Below, piece by piece: positions 11,331 to 22,680 of a stretch of DNA of 64,000 bases. Below the pieces are notes generated by a model that had not been told where the DNA came from, made no database searches, and saw only the letters and a list, made by a program, of their open reading frames with translations. Each line of letters opens with the position of its first letter. Within the stretch, counting starts at the first letter, position 1. Source of the DNA: Agelaius tricolor (Eukaryota > Chordata > Aves > Passeriformes > Icteridae); assembly GCA_023055355.1 (NCBI GenBank), contig JALJCS010000001.1, positions 73,077,381 to 73,141,380 of the forward strand. Reading direction: 5' to 3'. The translations under genes were made by a program, and so were the position numbers.

Positions 11331-14300
11331 CTGGTAACAAAGGAAACACAGAATTGACAGAAGCATGTCAAAGCTGTTTATGTTTCATACAGCCTCACAC
11401 TTGGATTTACTGTTCACAGTTTACTTCTTGGGAAGAGCATCTTAAGCCTCCATGTAGGAGCTCCACCTTTCTACAAGTAACTTTATGGAAGAGTTAACTG
11501 CACAGAAGGATGTTGAAATCATTCTCCACACTGGTTAAGCCAACATAAAACAAGAGAAATTATTTTAAAAATATGACAAAGGGTTAATGCAGCAATTCAG
11601 TTACCTGCAGGTATATTCAACATTATCTAATTTGTATGTTTATGGGCTTTAGGATATAGGTTTCACACTGTCTTTCTTCTGCCGAGAGGTGAGTACATTA
11701 AGAAAGTGATTAGATACACAAATCACAGAATCTAATGATACTATGCCATATTTAAGATTACTGAATCAGCAAACTGTGCAAAATGGAAGATCTGGAAGGA
11801 AAAACAAAAAAGCAGGACCAAGTAAGTCACTAACCCATGCTGAGATTTTTAGCTAGCTGGAAGTCTCAACTGCAGCACAAAGAATTAGTGATCTGAAGAT
11901 GATGCAGACTTCAGTGCTGCACTACAACGTTGAGGCTCTGCAAACAGAGCAGCTTTGGGATCAGGCCCTCCCCTGTGTGGGTTCCCTGGGTCTATAGCCT
12001 ACAGCAGCAAATCCAAGTGATCGATGGAGTTTAGTGGACAAGTCATTACAAGAACTCAAGTAAGACCATGCTCAACCTAAAGAATGGATGATAGAAAACC
12101 TCAACAAAAATATTAAAGAGAGACCAAAACTTCAAAGTGCAGCAGAAAACTCCAAATGAGTTTTAAGATAAAAAAAAACATTGCACAATAGGGGTATGAT
12201 GCATGTTACAAGGGTTAAACAAGGTGCGAGAGCCTGGAATTTCTCTCTCCATTTACAGATCATGGGGGACTTTTCCCACCCCAATGCTGTATGCGAGTTT
12301 TCACCACAGCACACAAAGGCAAGAAGGGAAAGAAAAAATTAATTCTTTTGGCCCTTTATTTATTTAATTTTTTTTCTGTGCTTCAGAAGAACTGGGTCCA
12401 TCAGGTATCAGAACTAAATTCAAAGTTCAGGAAAACAAGTAGGCATGGACAAGACTGAGTTGCAGATGAGCACGGAGAAGGAGAGACACAGCACTGGGAT
12501 AAGCGCCAACAACTGCAAACACTCACGATCCCGATCCTGGTGGCTGCCAGCGCAGCCCCAAAGCTGAGCGGCTCCCAGGGACACCGCGGATCGCTACCTG
12601 GCACAGGAGGACGCGTGGGAGCAGAGCAGCATCGCCGGAGAGACTATCACAGCAAACCTGGGCATAATGAATTCTGCTCCCAAATAGGCACTGAAAGTGA
12701 TAGCACCAGACACAGCACTCAGTAAACCCAAAAATCACATCTAATTCCTAGATCCGTGCCTCCCTCTCCTTTCATTGAGAAGATTTCCAGTCAACATACA
12801 CACTATATACTTTTGATTATTGTTTGAAGAAGAGCAGCAATGCCGGCAGCATGCTAATCTAGAAACCAAGACAAAACAGAGCTGGTTACTTTCTTCCCTC
12901 AAGATTTCTGCTTCAAAAAAAACAAATGAACAAGGGTTTGCTCCTGCACACCACCACTTTTTGTTTCGTTTCAGCACGACTTTGACAAAATCTAATTCAC
13001 TGTGCCATGTATTTAATATATTGGGTATCTGAAGTATGACCATCACTCAATAGAAACGTAATTAAAAAGTGACAAAACTAGATCCCCCCCTCCCCAGCAT
13101 GCAGATGAAAACCAGTAACCCTGCCTCTATTTGTAACCATGACAACTATAGAATATTTTACTTCCGTAATATAATTCACACTGAACATTTGCTCATAGGT
13201 TTTGTTGTTAAGGGAAAGGTTGACACACTGTGCACACATTTCATAAGCTACTGGAGACAACAAATGCAGGAAAGTCAGGCAGTTTGAGACCAAGAGCCCA
13301 GCTTGTATTTCAGAGTTCATTTAACACCCTTCATTGTATGCAAAATGAACATGCACAGAATTTCATCCAAATTAAGTGTTACAGATCATTATTTGCAAGA
13401 CAAGTACTTGGTATGACAGGATGTTTTCCCACTTTTAAATAAATCACAGTGATACCCTCATTTTTTCATAGTTAGTTATTCAAACACCAAGTATTAATTT
13501 TCAATTAAAATACATTAGGCATTATTAGGAAATAGCAACAAGGATGTTACGGGAAAATAAACAGCTATGCAAAACAAGGAAATGAAAAGCACAGTTTACA
13601 TATGCAGGCTAAGTCTCATTCTGGTAGGGTCACTAAATTATTTACATAGCTCCAATATTTCATCCTAAACTAAAGACAACTTCTAGAAATACACACAATA
13701 AGAACAGGTTATAAGAATAAACAAACAAAAAACCACAATCCTGAACATTACTCAGAGAAGATTAAACAACCTCGCGAGCATAACTAAAGTTTGACGCAGA
13801 TAAATGTCAGAGTAAAATATTGCTGTACTTGATTTTACTCCACTTGAGAAAAAAAAAAATAAAGCTATTAGCAGTTTAAGGTAGTATACAACAATAATAG
13901 ACACTCTGTTGCTTTGGTTTGGAGGCAAACAATAATAAAAAAAGAATAAAGCTTATGGAACACTACCCTTTTTCTCACACAGATCCTATCTTTCAAGGAG
14001 GATTTAAAGTTTCAGTAGATTGCTAATTATGAGAAACAATAATACTGTTATCTGCAGTCACCTTAAAGCTACAGTAGTTTGGGTTTTTGGAAGTACCTCA
14101 AAAGAAGAACCTGATAAACGTGTTTAAATCGGTGCAAGAGATTGACACGTGCCTACACACACACACTGCTCAGTTGTTTTCAAGACTACCAGGAAAAAGA
14201 AAGTTTTTTCATTTATCAGAAATATGTTCTATATAATCTTCCATTTAAACAAGTAATAAGCCTGCAGCAAACATGCATGGCTTTTTCCTTCATTGATGAA

Positions 14301-14835
14301 AAAGTGATTAAATCCCCCTTAATCTAGTTACCAGAATGCTGTATTTTTTTAATGCAGTTTTCATATACAGTAACAAAAGATAAGCAGCCAACTACATGAC
14401 CAGGGCTCCATCATTTTTGGTTGTGGTGGGGAGAAAAATCTGTCTCCAGCGTTCAAGGGATATTTTCAGTTTAATAAATGAAACCAGGGGAGGAAAAATA
14501 AAATAATCTTGGAGACGATGAGCACACACTGTTTATGAAGTGTACGACAAACACCACCATCCATCTCCAGAAGTCCCTTCCTCCAGACCTTCCTCCACCC
14601 TCCGGGGAGGCACAGAGACATGAACTCAAAATCCCGGGGATCACAGACCTGCATCCTCACACGACAAGGACAGCTCGCCACGTCCACTCAATGTCAAAAC
14701 AGAAAGTAGCTTTTCCCTCCCAGCCTAAGCCAGACCTTCCGAAAACCGGCACCCAAGGGATGCACCTCTGTGCTCCGAACGGCACCAGGCAGCACTCGGG
14801 TTCGGAGATAAGTTACAGGAAAACAACCCTCAGGG
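11331..14835. other. No other gene seen; AT-rich intronic-looking DNA
   Basis: Apart from the 60-bp exon candidate near 12.6 kb, nothing was recognised. A strong plus-strand donor-like string (GAG|GTGAGT) sits near 11,688, but the nearest upstream AG would make an exon of about 41 bp, so it is not claimed. A purine-rich, low-complexity transition begins near 14.5 kb as the CpG island is approached. Confidence 0.4.
12598..12657 (-). other. Possible small alternative exon in a minor GC-rich patch
   Basis: On the minus strand an acceptor-like ATGCCCAG (AG at 12658-12659) and a donor CAG|GTAGCG (GT at 12596-12597) bracket 60 bp. The interval lies in a local CpG-bearing patch (about 12,530-12,650) that stands out from the surrounding AT-rich DNA. 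It could be an alternative untranslated exon of the gene driven by the 15.6-kb CpG island. There is no coding evidence. Confidence 0.2.
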
Positions 14836-14888
14836 AAAAAAAAAAAAAAAAAAAAAAAGAAAAGAGAAGGAAAAAAAAAAAAAAAAAA
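14836..14888. repeat. Paired poly(A) tracts
   Basis: A run of 23 A (14,836-14,858) is followed by a short A/G segment and a further run of 18 A (14,871-14,888). There is no retroelement body immediately upstream that would make this a retroposon tail, so it is annotated only as a low-complexity tract flanking the CpG island. Confidence 0.85.
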
Positions 14889-14990
14889 GAAAGCACGAAA
14901 GCATCAATGGAAAAGCACAGCAGCAGCCAAACAAACCTCACACCGGCGAGGACATGTCATCGGCATGAGAATCGTACGAAATGTTTTAAT

Positions 14991-15021
14991 ATGTATATAC
15001 ACACAAATATATATATATACA
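14991..15021. repeat. TA/CA dinucleotide microsatellite
   Basis: Alternating purine-pyrimidine sequence: TATGTATATAC, then ACACA, then a run of TA repeats. It marks the sharp AT-rich edge of the CpG island on its left side. Confidence 0.8.
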
Positions 15022-15533
15022 TTTAAGCAATATCGTGCTGAAAAGTTCCTCGTATGCATCACGCGTGGGGATGTGGAGAAGCAGGAAGGGGGAACGGGAA
15101 TGCATGCCAGGCGCAAGGAGAGGACGGGGCTGGCCGAGGCGTTTGGGAAGCAGGCAGGGAGGGAAGCAGGCTGCCTGCGGGGTGCGCGCCGATCCGTGCC
15201 AGGCAGTTCCGCGGCGGCTCCGGGAGCGGGCCCGGTGATGGGATGGAGGATCCACCGGGACAGCCGCCCGCGGAGGGACGGGGGTCTGCGGGGACACCGC
15301 CGCCCCCGGGACTGGGGAGGGTGGGGGGTGGAGGAATTGCGCGGCCGCCGCCGCTCCCCGAGCGAGCGCCTGAAGTTGTGGGTGCGCGGCGGGGGCGAAG
15401 ACCCCCACGCCAAGATGAAAAAACCCCGGAAAAAACCCCAAACCACCACAGCAACATTCTGAGGGCCCGCTGGCCCCTGCACGGCACCCCCCAGGCAGCG
15501 GGAGGCACGCAGGAAGTTTTTAATGCGGGCAGC

Positions 15534-15546
15534 GAGCGCAGGCGCA
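15534..15546 (-). promoter_or_regulatory. NRF1-like site
   Basis: Read on the minus strand this is TGCGCCTGCGCTC, close to the NRF1 core TGCGC(A/C)TGCGC. It lies just downstream of the predicted exon 1 on the minus strand, inside the CpG island. NRF1 sites are common in such promoters. Function here is inferred from the motif only. Confidence 0.45.
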
Positions 15547-15632
15547 GGGCAGCCCCAGCCCCGCGATGCCCGGCGCGGCGGGCGGGCGGCGGCGGGGGCT
15601 CGGCGGGCGCAGGGCACCGCCGCGCCGCTTAC

Positions 15633-15900
15633 CTCCCTCCGCGGGGGCGCAGGCGGCCGCGTCCTCAGGCGGCGGGAGGATGCGCGGCGGCGGGAGGCGG
15701 CAGCGGCGGTTTGTGCATCGCAGCCTCCGCCGCTAACGCAGAGCCCCGCGCGGCTGCGGGCGCCGGGAGCCGCGCTGGAGGCCGGGCAGGGAGGCGCGGC
15801 GCGGCGGCGGAGGCTGCTGCGGAGCCGCGACCATGCTCCCGTCTGGCCGCCTTCCCCTCACCTACTGCCCGCTTTAGCCAGGGAGGGAGGTGGCCTGGGC
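15633..15900 (-). other. Probable non-coding first exon of an unidentified minus-strand gene
   Basis: The 3' end is set by a near-consensus 5' splice site on the minus strand, GGGAG|GTAAGC, with exon end at 15,633. The 5' end is not visible; about 15,900, just inside the CCAAT/GC-box cluster, is a guess. The exon holds a complete 17-codon frame (ATG at 15,716-15,718, stop at 15,665-15,667, peptide MHKPPLPPPAAAHPPAA) that closes 31 bases before the splice site. The main coding sequence must therefore start in a later exon. A second minus-strand donor-like GTAG|GTGAGG ends at 15,862 and could make a shorter alternative exon. I cannot name the gene, because no downstream exon was identified with confidence. 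Confidence 0.6.
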
Positions 15901-15923
15901 GCCGGGGCGAGGGGCGGGCCGGG

Positions 15924-15928
15924 CCAAT
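15924..15928 (+). promoter_or_regulatory. CCAAT box (NF-Y type)
   Basis: The word GGCCAATCACC matches the NF-Y site well. It lies about 290 bp from the minus-strand donor and directly beside GC boxes at 15,905-15,920. NF-Y acts in either orientation, so the site could serve leftward, rightward or divergent transcription. Confidence 0.55.
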
Positions 15929-16260
15929 CACCGCGGCGGCGGGAGGCGGTGGAGCCCGGCCCGGCCCGCCCCGTCCGCCGCACCGCCCCCGCGGGAGGGA
16001 GGGAGGCCGGGAGGGAGGACAGAGCAAGCCCCGGCCCCGCCGCCGCCCCGTGGGGCCGCCCCGCCGCCCTCTCGCCGCGTTCTCTGGCCCGGGCGCAGGT
16101 GCGGGCGGCGCCGGGGCCCCGAGCGCTGCCCTCGGCCCGCGGCGGGTACGTGTGAGGGGACAGCGCGATCCAAAGGTCACCGCGCTCCCGCTGCCTGCGG
16201 GAAAGTAGCGGTACTTGGAAAGAAATATTGCCCCGCTTTTTGAAATCACCGCTCCCCGAG

Positions 16261-19200
16261 GTCCTGGTCCTGGGCCTCTCCAAGTCCACAGGAGTGTTGG
16301 AATACGTTGATAGCATTCTTACCCAACAACGCGATTTTTTTTTTTTTTAATATCCATCGCGTTCGGAGTCACCAGAGATTTTCCGCGTGGAAATCTGCAT
16401 CTGTCTCTCCTGTATAATCTTGTATCTGCGTGTGCTGCTTTGTAGGGATCTCTCTGATGTGCACACAAGCTGCATATGCTGTAGTTTTAAACATAGAACA
16501 CTTTGTCTTTTATATTTCCTGTAAGCATAAAAATAAGCCTAATCAAATTCTTTTCTCCTTACTTTGCTGGTTAAAAAAAATGCATTTATGCGCTAACGTG
16601 TTAGAAGTAAGGCAGTTGTGCCAAATGCCAGCAAAGGGAAGGGAGGGAAGCACACAACCCAGAGAAATGGGCAAACCTATGTTTTTATTGGAAAAGGGAC
16701 ACATGCTGCCCAATGCCTGGAGGAAGCAGGGTGCAGCACTAACAGAGCAATTTCATTTTCTCTCTTCTCAACCTCGTAAACAAATGAAAATTATTGCAGT
16801 AGACTAAAACAGTTCTAAACCCAGCCATCATCATTAATATTAGAATGCTTTCAGCTGAATATGGCCTCACGCTGGAACAGGCAGGCTTCATACATTTTTG
16901 TCTTTCACATATCATGGACTAACACTGAAACCTCCAGTTCTGTTCATCACAGTGGAGTGTGAGGGTCAGAAGTTCAGAACAGTTTAAAGCTGAATTATTT
17001 AGCACGTGCACACACGACACACTCTTCTGATTTCCACACTGTTTTTTCCCCCTCTCGCTTTTCTCCCTTTCGAACAGGAGAGGCCTGCCCAGTGCTATTT
17101 GCCCTGGTGGAGCATTATTTGCCCAGCATATATGGTTGGCCCAGAATCTGACGAAGCCGATGAGAAGTCTCAATGGGACTGTTGACCTAACAAGTAGCAT
17201 GTCAGTCTCCTGGTGGCATTTGAATGTTCTCGCAGCGAATGCTTCGAGACAGGAGAGAGCAAAAAGCAGAGATTCTTTGGAATCCTTAATTAGACTCAGT
17301 GATTTTGGAGTACTGGCTTCTGCTGCTATCCTCCAGTGCCTAGTACTTTGTTTTGTGACCTTGAGGTTAAGGATACCAACCAGCCCTGTTTATTTTTAAT
17401 AAAATCATACAGTTATATGAGACAGTTCGAGGTTTTATTTATTTTTAGCATAAGTGCTCCCATCTTATCTGCCTCACAGGTTTATAGTAAGGATTTCGCT
17501 AATATTTAGACAGCACTTTTAAGCTATGAAGCTCTATATGTCTATTATACTGACCATTTTCTGCATTTTCATTTTAGGAAGGTACTTCCGTACTCTCACT
17601 TCTGGAAGATAGAGTTCAAATCTTGACTTTAGTTTTCCCATCAAATTTTGTCAAATACCTGATTTACAAATGCTGACATAGGGTCAGATTCTGCATTCAG
17701 TTACAGGTAATGAATTTCAGAGAATTTCTTGATCCTCAGTGACTTTGCTCTAAATCTAAACCAGTTCAACTCAGAATTAGCATCACAATTTCATATTCAT
17801 GAAGAATAAGCATTTGATTACATTGAATATACCATTATACTTTAATTTTCTTGCTTCAATTTTATTTTAGTAACTTCAGTAATTTAAGAAGAAAGTGCTT
17901 CATTTTTTTTTTTAATTCCTTTTTTTCTCTGCTCTGATTCTGAGACAAAAGCTGGCAGGTTTTGTAGAGAAGGTCGAGGGGCTGAAAAGTTATTGGGGAC
18001 ACCCTGCTCCTGATGAAGTGAAGAAACAGTCTGCAAGTTTTTTTTAAAATTAAGATGAATACCTGGATCTGGAGAAATTCCCCATTCTTGGCACACTATT
18101 CCTGGGACTGGAAAAGACCCCCTGCTGCTCCCATCCTTTCTCAGCACTCGGGAAATCCTGTCCCTATTCTTACGTAGTTTGAGTTTTAAGGGAAGCAAAC
18201 CTCTGTCCACATAATAACACTGAAAATAAGGATCCTTCCAATGCTGATGAAACAAAATACCTTTTTCCAGAAACACAGATATTCAGGGGTGAGGGGTTTA
18301 TTTGGATGGGGTTGTGTTTTTTTCAAATAAAATCTGTTACAGGGTTGTGCTTGACAGGTTGAGGATTATTTGAAAGAATCCCAGTTTTGGATTAGGCAGC
18401 TGATAGCCTGCAAGACTTTGGTGGCTGGTAAAGCTTGCTCCTCTGAAAGAAGAGATTTCCTCTTTTAGCAATAGATCATTATGTTACAAGGTGTGTATTA
18501 GAATGAGAATAATGCAACTTCCCCTGTCTTTGCTGATCATATCAAAACTAATGGCATCTTGAATTGTCAGAGCATCAAGTCCATCTTCTGATAAAATATT
18601 GGAAGACACACAGATCTATTCATCTTATTGGAGATTTCATTTTAGTCTGAAAAATATTTGATGGCAATGCTATTAGATTAGCTGTAGGCATGTATCACAG
18701 GGACCAGCATAGTAGTTGAGTACTAGGATTTTGCAAAGGGGTTCCTGTAAATATTTCCTACTTTGTGGTAAAACTTATCCCCTAGGTTTGTACATGCTTA
18801 AGGGAGTGAAATTATTATTTATTTTAAGGGACTCAAAATATAATTCTTTAGAGTGCTACTAATTTATTTTTTTTATGCAGGTTAAGCCATTTCGAAGGTA
18901 ATGAAATTTCATCTGTGAAAGCATTGCCTGAGATTTTTTTTAAGGCATAGCCAAAGAGGAATATCTGCTACCCAGACCTTAACTGGAAAGTTTCACTTCT
19001 GCTTTCAGCTAATGAAGATCTCCTTAATTACAGGTTTACAACATAGATTCTAATGTCAATGCATCAATTTTCTGCTGTCTGAAAATGCTAATAGATCTGG
19101 TAGAATATCTAGAAAATAAGGTAGTAGATATTTTGTATATTCACAGGGTTTAGGGGTTCTGAAAAAGTCAGTGAAAATTTGAAAGATATCTTAGGAGTTT

Positions 19201-21209
19201 TTTCAATCATCTATTTTTATTTATTTGAAGTATAAAGACTGTTTGCTTCTGCTTTAGCATTCATATATGCATATCTGTTACAATTATCCTTAGCATTTAA
19301 CAGAAAGATAATGCCCAAAGGAAGCAGGAAATGACATTTAAAGTAATTTTTATCTGTGCAGCTTAATTGCCAAAATATTAATTTAAGATGGATTAAAACT
19401 ACTAACCTGTGGAATTTATTGAAAAACAGAGTTGACTTCAATGGGCACACCATGTTAAATGAAATACCTCCTTCTCCGAGCAAATCTTTTATCTTTGGCT
19501 GAGCAACCAAAGCTGCTCTCAGAGGTGGGAAGGCAGAGGTGGCAGGTACAATGTCCTGTCACCACGAGCTGCTTAGAAAAGAATTCTGTCCTTCATACAT
19601 CCCAAACCATGCCCACCTCCATGTCATTTACAGGGTAGTCATCAAGGCAGGCAACTATTGTGAAAAGAATCAACCTTCAGACAGGAAGAGAAGTGTCAGA
19701 TCATCACTGTTTGGTTGATGACCTACCGAGGGAAATTATTGTACCAAGAGATGAGGAAGATATGTGATCATCCCCCTAAGAGCTGACCATATTCCTGCAT
19801 TTTTTTTCACAAGGGGATTATATTCTAACTCTTCAACTTTACATATCCCTGATTTCTTCAGGCATTTAGCTCTTTAACCTGACCACAAACTGTTTGCAGA
19901 CACACTCTGCCTGTCTCTGCAGGCAGAGGTTATGAAGTCATTTGCTTGGAATTGGTGAAATAAAGATTTGTGTGATTTTAGGTGTATGAGCCAAAACGTC
20001 CTTGTCCCTGACTTGTCAAGGGAATGAGAAGAGTCTGATCCTCTAAGAGCAAGCAGTATATTGAGTTGATTTCTCTTAGCCATGACAGAACCATTTGCTA
20101 AAACTTCACCCAGAAGACAGAAGTGGGTTCTGCTGGAGTTGTGATTGTGATTTCTGATGGGCAGTAATAAAAAAGTAAGATCTATTTCACTATACTGGCA
20201 GAGTCTAGAGCACTGTCTTGAATTATTTGAAAATCTCGAATCGTTAGGGATAGCAGAGAAGTCAGGTTTTTGTTGGACTTCTTGAAAGTTTATGAAGGTT
20301 CTGTTTAAAAACTTTATTTCCAGTCACCTCTAGTCCCACTCAGTCACATGGAAAGGCATTTTCATTGCCACTGAAGTCACTGCATCAGCTGCTTGAGTAT
20401 TATCAGAGTAACTCCACTACACTGGTTTATGAGGGAGGATGTAGGAGGAATTGGACTTTCAAGGTGATTTTAGAGGGAGTTGTGTTGTTTTACTTGTTTG
20501 TCTAAAACAGTAACAATATGTTTCCACCTATTCCTCATAATTATACAGGGAGAACTAAAATATGTGCCATTTTGAACTGAATGTCTGTATTAAATTGGTT
20601 TGACTTCTATTTTTCTACCATCTGTGGCATAACTAGAACAGAGAGTGAGAACAAAAAAATATAAATGACTCAGTCACATTTCCTTTAGGAGAGGCATCAT
20701 GCCCCCCATTCTTGTCAATTCCAACTCAGAATATTCTGTGATTCTGGTAATTTTAATTGTAAATAATTCATTGCAGCTTTGAATGAAGCAGTGGTATGAC
20801 ACCCTGGGCACAGAGATGTTGCTGTTCTATCATATAATAGGAGGACCAAAATATATGCTATAATATTTTGGTTCAGCATATACACATAATTTTTCTGTAT
20901 ATTTAGATGGCCTTCCAAACAATCTCACCAAAATGCTGAGATGTAATTCAGCTTAATTAAATAATGAATTTTCCCTGTAAATGTTAAGTACCTCATAAAC
21001 CTGACTGTGGAAAGAACCAGAAGCAGGTTCACAGAGAGGAAACTGAGACAAGTAGGTTCTGCTGAAGCCTCTCAGAAGACTTAGTGGCCATCTGCATTAG
21101 TTGCCACTGATAATATAGGGAATCATATCCAGGCTCTGGAGTGAGATGGAGACAGTGCTACTCTAAATAGCCTTTGTTTTTCTTCTATGCAGAATGATCA
21201 GAAAAGGTC
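16261..21209. other. No gene seen; AT-rich DNA with faint ancient repeats
   Basis: No exon was supported. The word GGGTCAGATTCTGC and the following CAGTTACAGGTAATG near 17,688-17,713 resemble an old palindromic amniote repeat. The same family may explain 'gttgacttcaatgggcacac' near 19,430, and 20,340-20,430 with 'agagtaactccactacactg'. All are heavily diverged. The open frames on either strand are ordinary chance frames. Confidence 0.4.
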
Positions 21210-21855
21210 TGTCCTAGGGTGACCTTATGATGCTTGTATCCCCATTCATATGTTCTGTTTATGCTGGATATTATGTTCTGTGCCTTTAAGACTGGCTCTG
21301 AAGAGTGAAAGTTTTGTTTAAGTTTTTCTTATCAGCCTGGCGGGACATGGAGATGGGCAGTACTTAGTGCTGCTTTTGCTTTTTTGCTTTTGCTTCTCGC
21401 TTTGCTCTCTCTCTTGCTCTTGCTTCTGCTTTGCTTCTGCTTGCTTTTGCTGCTGCTCATTAGCTAGTTTAGCTAAACAGTCCGAATTTCTTCCTGGACT
21501 GTTTCTCCTTTCCTTTTTTTCGACCATCTCGAACCTGCTCCGGACTGGGACCTGGGAACACCGAGAGTCTGCACCTTGTGGCCTGCAGCAGCTGCCCCAG
21601 TGCTGGAGGGACTGAGAACAGAGCGACCACCCCCAAGAAAGACTTCCTGAATTTGTCATCTTTTTCAGAGTGGTGTCATGTGGTATTGTTCATTTTGTGT
21701 GCTGGGGAGTGCTGTCCTATTAAATAAACAGGTTCTTTCCACTTCTCTCCGAGGAATCCTTCCCGAACCGGTTGGGGGGAGGGGCCGTGTGGGTTTGCTT
21801 TCTGGAGGGGCCCTCCTTTGGAAATTCTCCTCCAAATTTGCCCTAAACCAGGACA
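21210..21855 (+). mobile_element. Solo LTR of an endogenous retrovirus
   Basis: The element starts TGTCCTAGG and ends ACCAGGACA, giving the terminal inverted repeat TGTCCT/AGGACA. It is flanked by AGGTC (21,205-21,209) and AGGCC (21,856-21,860), a 5-bp target-site duplication with one later change. An AATAAA polyadenylation signal lies near 21,722, setting plus orientation, with a pyrimidine-rich CTTTTGCT-type tract upstream at 21,364-21,462. There is no internal retroviral sequence on either side, so this is a recombined solo LTR of 646 bp. The sequence resembles LTRs I know from passerine genomes; I do not assign a family name. Open frames inside it are not genes. Confidence 0.85.
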
Positions 21856-22430
21856 AGGCCCCTTCAGACCCATAGAAAACTTAATAGGGGAAGGTTGAGG
21901 ATATGTTGGGCTTTCCCGGTACAGAGCTGAGGTACAGGCAAGCATGCCAGCATACCTTGGAGCTTGGAGGCACTCAAAGGTCTCACATACCCATAGACAA
22001 CTATTTTAGAAGGCCTGATTTACTCCAAAGTTTACATATGAGTTGGGTGTTTGAGGCAAACAGATTGTCCCTTCAGTACCTTACAGACATTAGGTGAGTT
22101 CATCCCCACCCTGGAAGGTGGCATCATTGCTCTGACTATAAAAAGAAATTTTCCTTCTGTAATGTCTTGTAAAGGTCAGTTTAAAATGACAGTGATGTTT
22201 CTGGTTTTTATTTGGTTAATGCTTTTCACAGATTCTGAACATTATATAAAACTCTTTTTTAATGGATTCCTTTAGGAATCAAGTTTTGAGCAAAGGCCAA
22301 GTGTTTCTATCACTTATCAAAGAAATTATACAGAATCACGTTTACACATAGCACAGGTTAATGGTGAACAAATGGAAGAATAAGTAATAAAGGGGCAAAT
22401 TATTATTGCTGAGTGACCTGAAGTGCTTAA

Positions 22431-22680
22431 TCATAGAATCATAAAATGGTTTGTATTGGAAGAGGCCTTAAAGATGATCTAGTTCCAGTTCCCCTGCCAT
22501 GGGGCTGGGAACCTTCCATTAGATCAGGCTGTGCAAAGTCCCATCCCTGGCCTTGAATAGTTCCAGAGATGGGGCAGCCACAGCTTCTTTGGGCAGCCTG
22601 TTCCAGTGCATCACCACCCTCACAGTAAAGAATACCTTTCTAATATCTAATTTAAACTTACCCTGTTTCAGTTTATGAAG
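22431..22680 (-). mobile_element. CR1 LINE, 3' end, antisense
   Basis: It begins TCATAGAATCATAAAATGG, the reverse complement of the CR1 3' terminus with its ATTCTATG repeats. It continues with 'ggaagaggccttaaagatga' and 'gggcagcctgttccagtgca', both standard CR1 3'-UTR words. It is 5'-truncated at about 22,680, as most avian CR1 copies are. It has no coding content. Confidence 0.9.

Larger units (their letters stand above)
15060..16260. promoter_or_regulatory. CpG island, probable promoter (minus strand, possibly bidirectional)
   Basis: About 1.2 kb of very GC-rich, CpG-dense sequence sits inside AT-rich DNA, as expected for a vertebrate housekeeping or developmental promoter. GC boxes (GGGGCG, GGGCGGG) cluster near 15,905-15,920, a CCAAT box lies at 15,924-15,928 and an NRF1-like site at 15,534-15,546. 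A strong minus-strand splice donor at 15,633 points to transcription leftward. Plus-strand donor-like sites (CGCAG|GTGCGG after 16,098 and CGG|GTACGT after 16,145) would allow a divergent transcript. Long open frames in all directions here reflect absence of AT-rich stops, not coding. Confidence 0.85.

Noticed and set aside
14836..14888. A-runs as the tail of a processed pseudogene or SINE
   Set aside because: No retrocopy body or SINE promoter was recognised on the left, and no target-site duplication was found.
14535..15026. 163-codon plus-strand frame ending in Lys and Ile/Tyr runs
   Set aside because: Much of it reads through the poly(A) tract and the TA microsatellite.
15054..16208. 384-codon plus-strand frame and overlapping 150-240-codon frames on both strands in the CpG island
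   Set aside because: GC-rich DNA lacks stop codons in all frames. The translations are Gly/Arg/Ala/Pro runs with no domain, and several frames are open at once.
21318..21659. 113-codon minus-strand frame with a Lys/Gln/Glu-rich tail
   Set aside because: It is the complement of the pyrimidine-rich tract inside the solo LTR.
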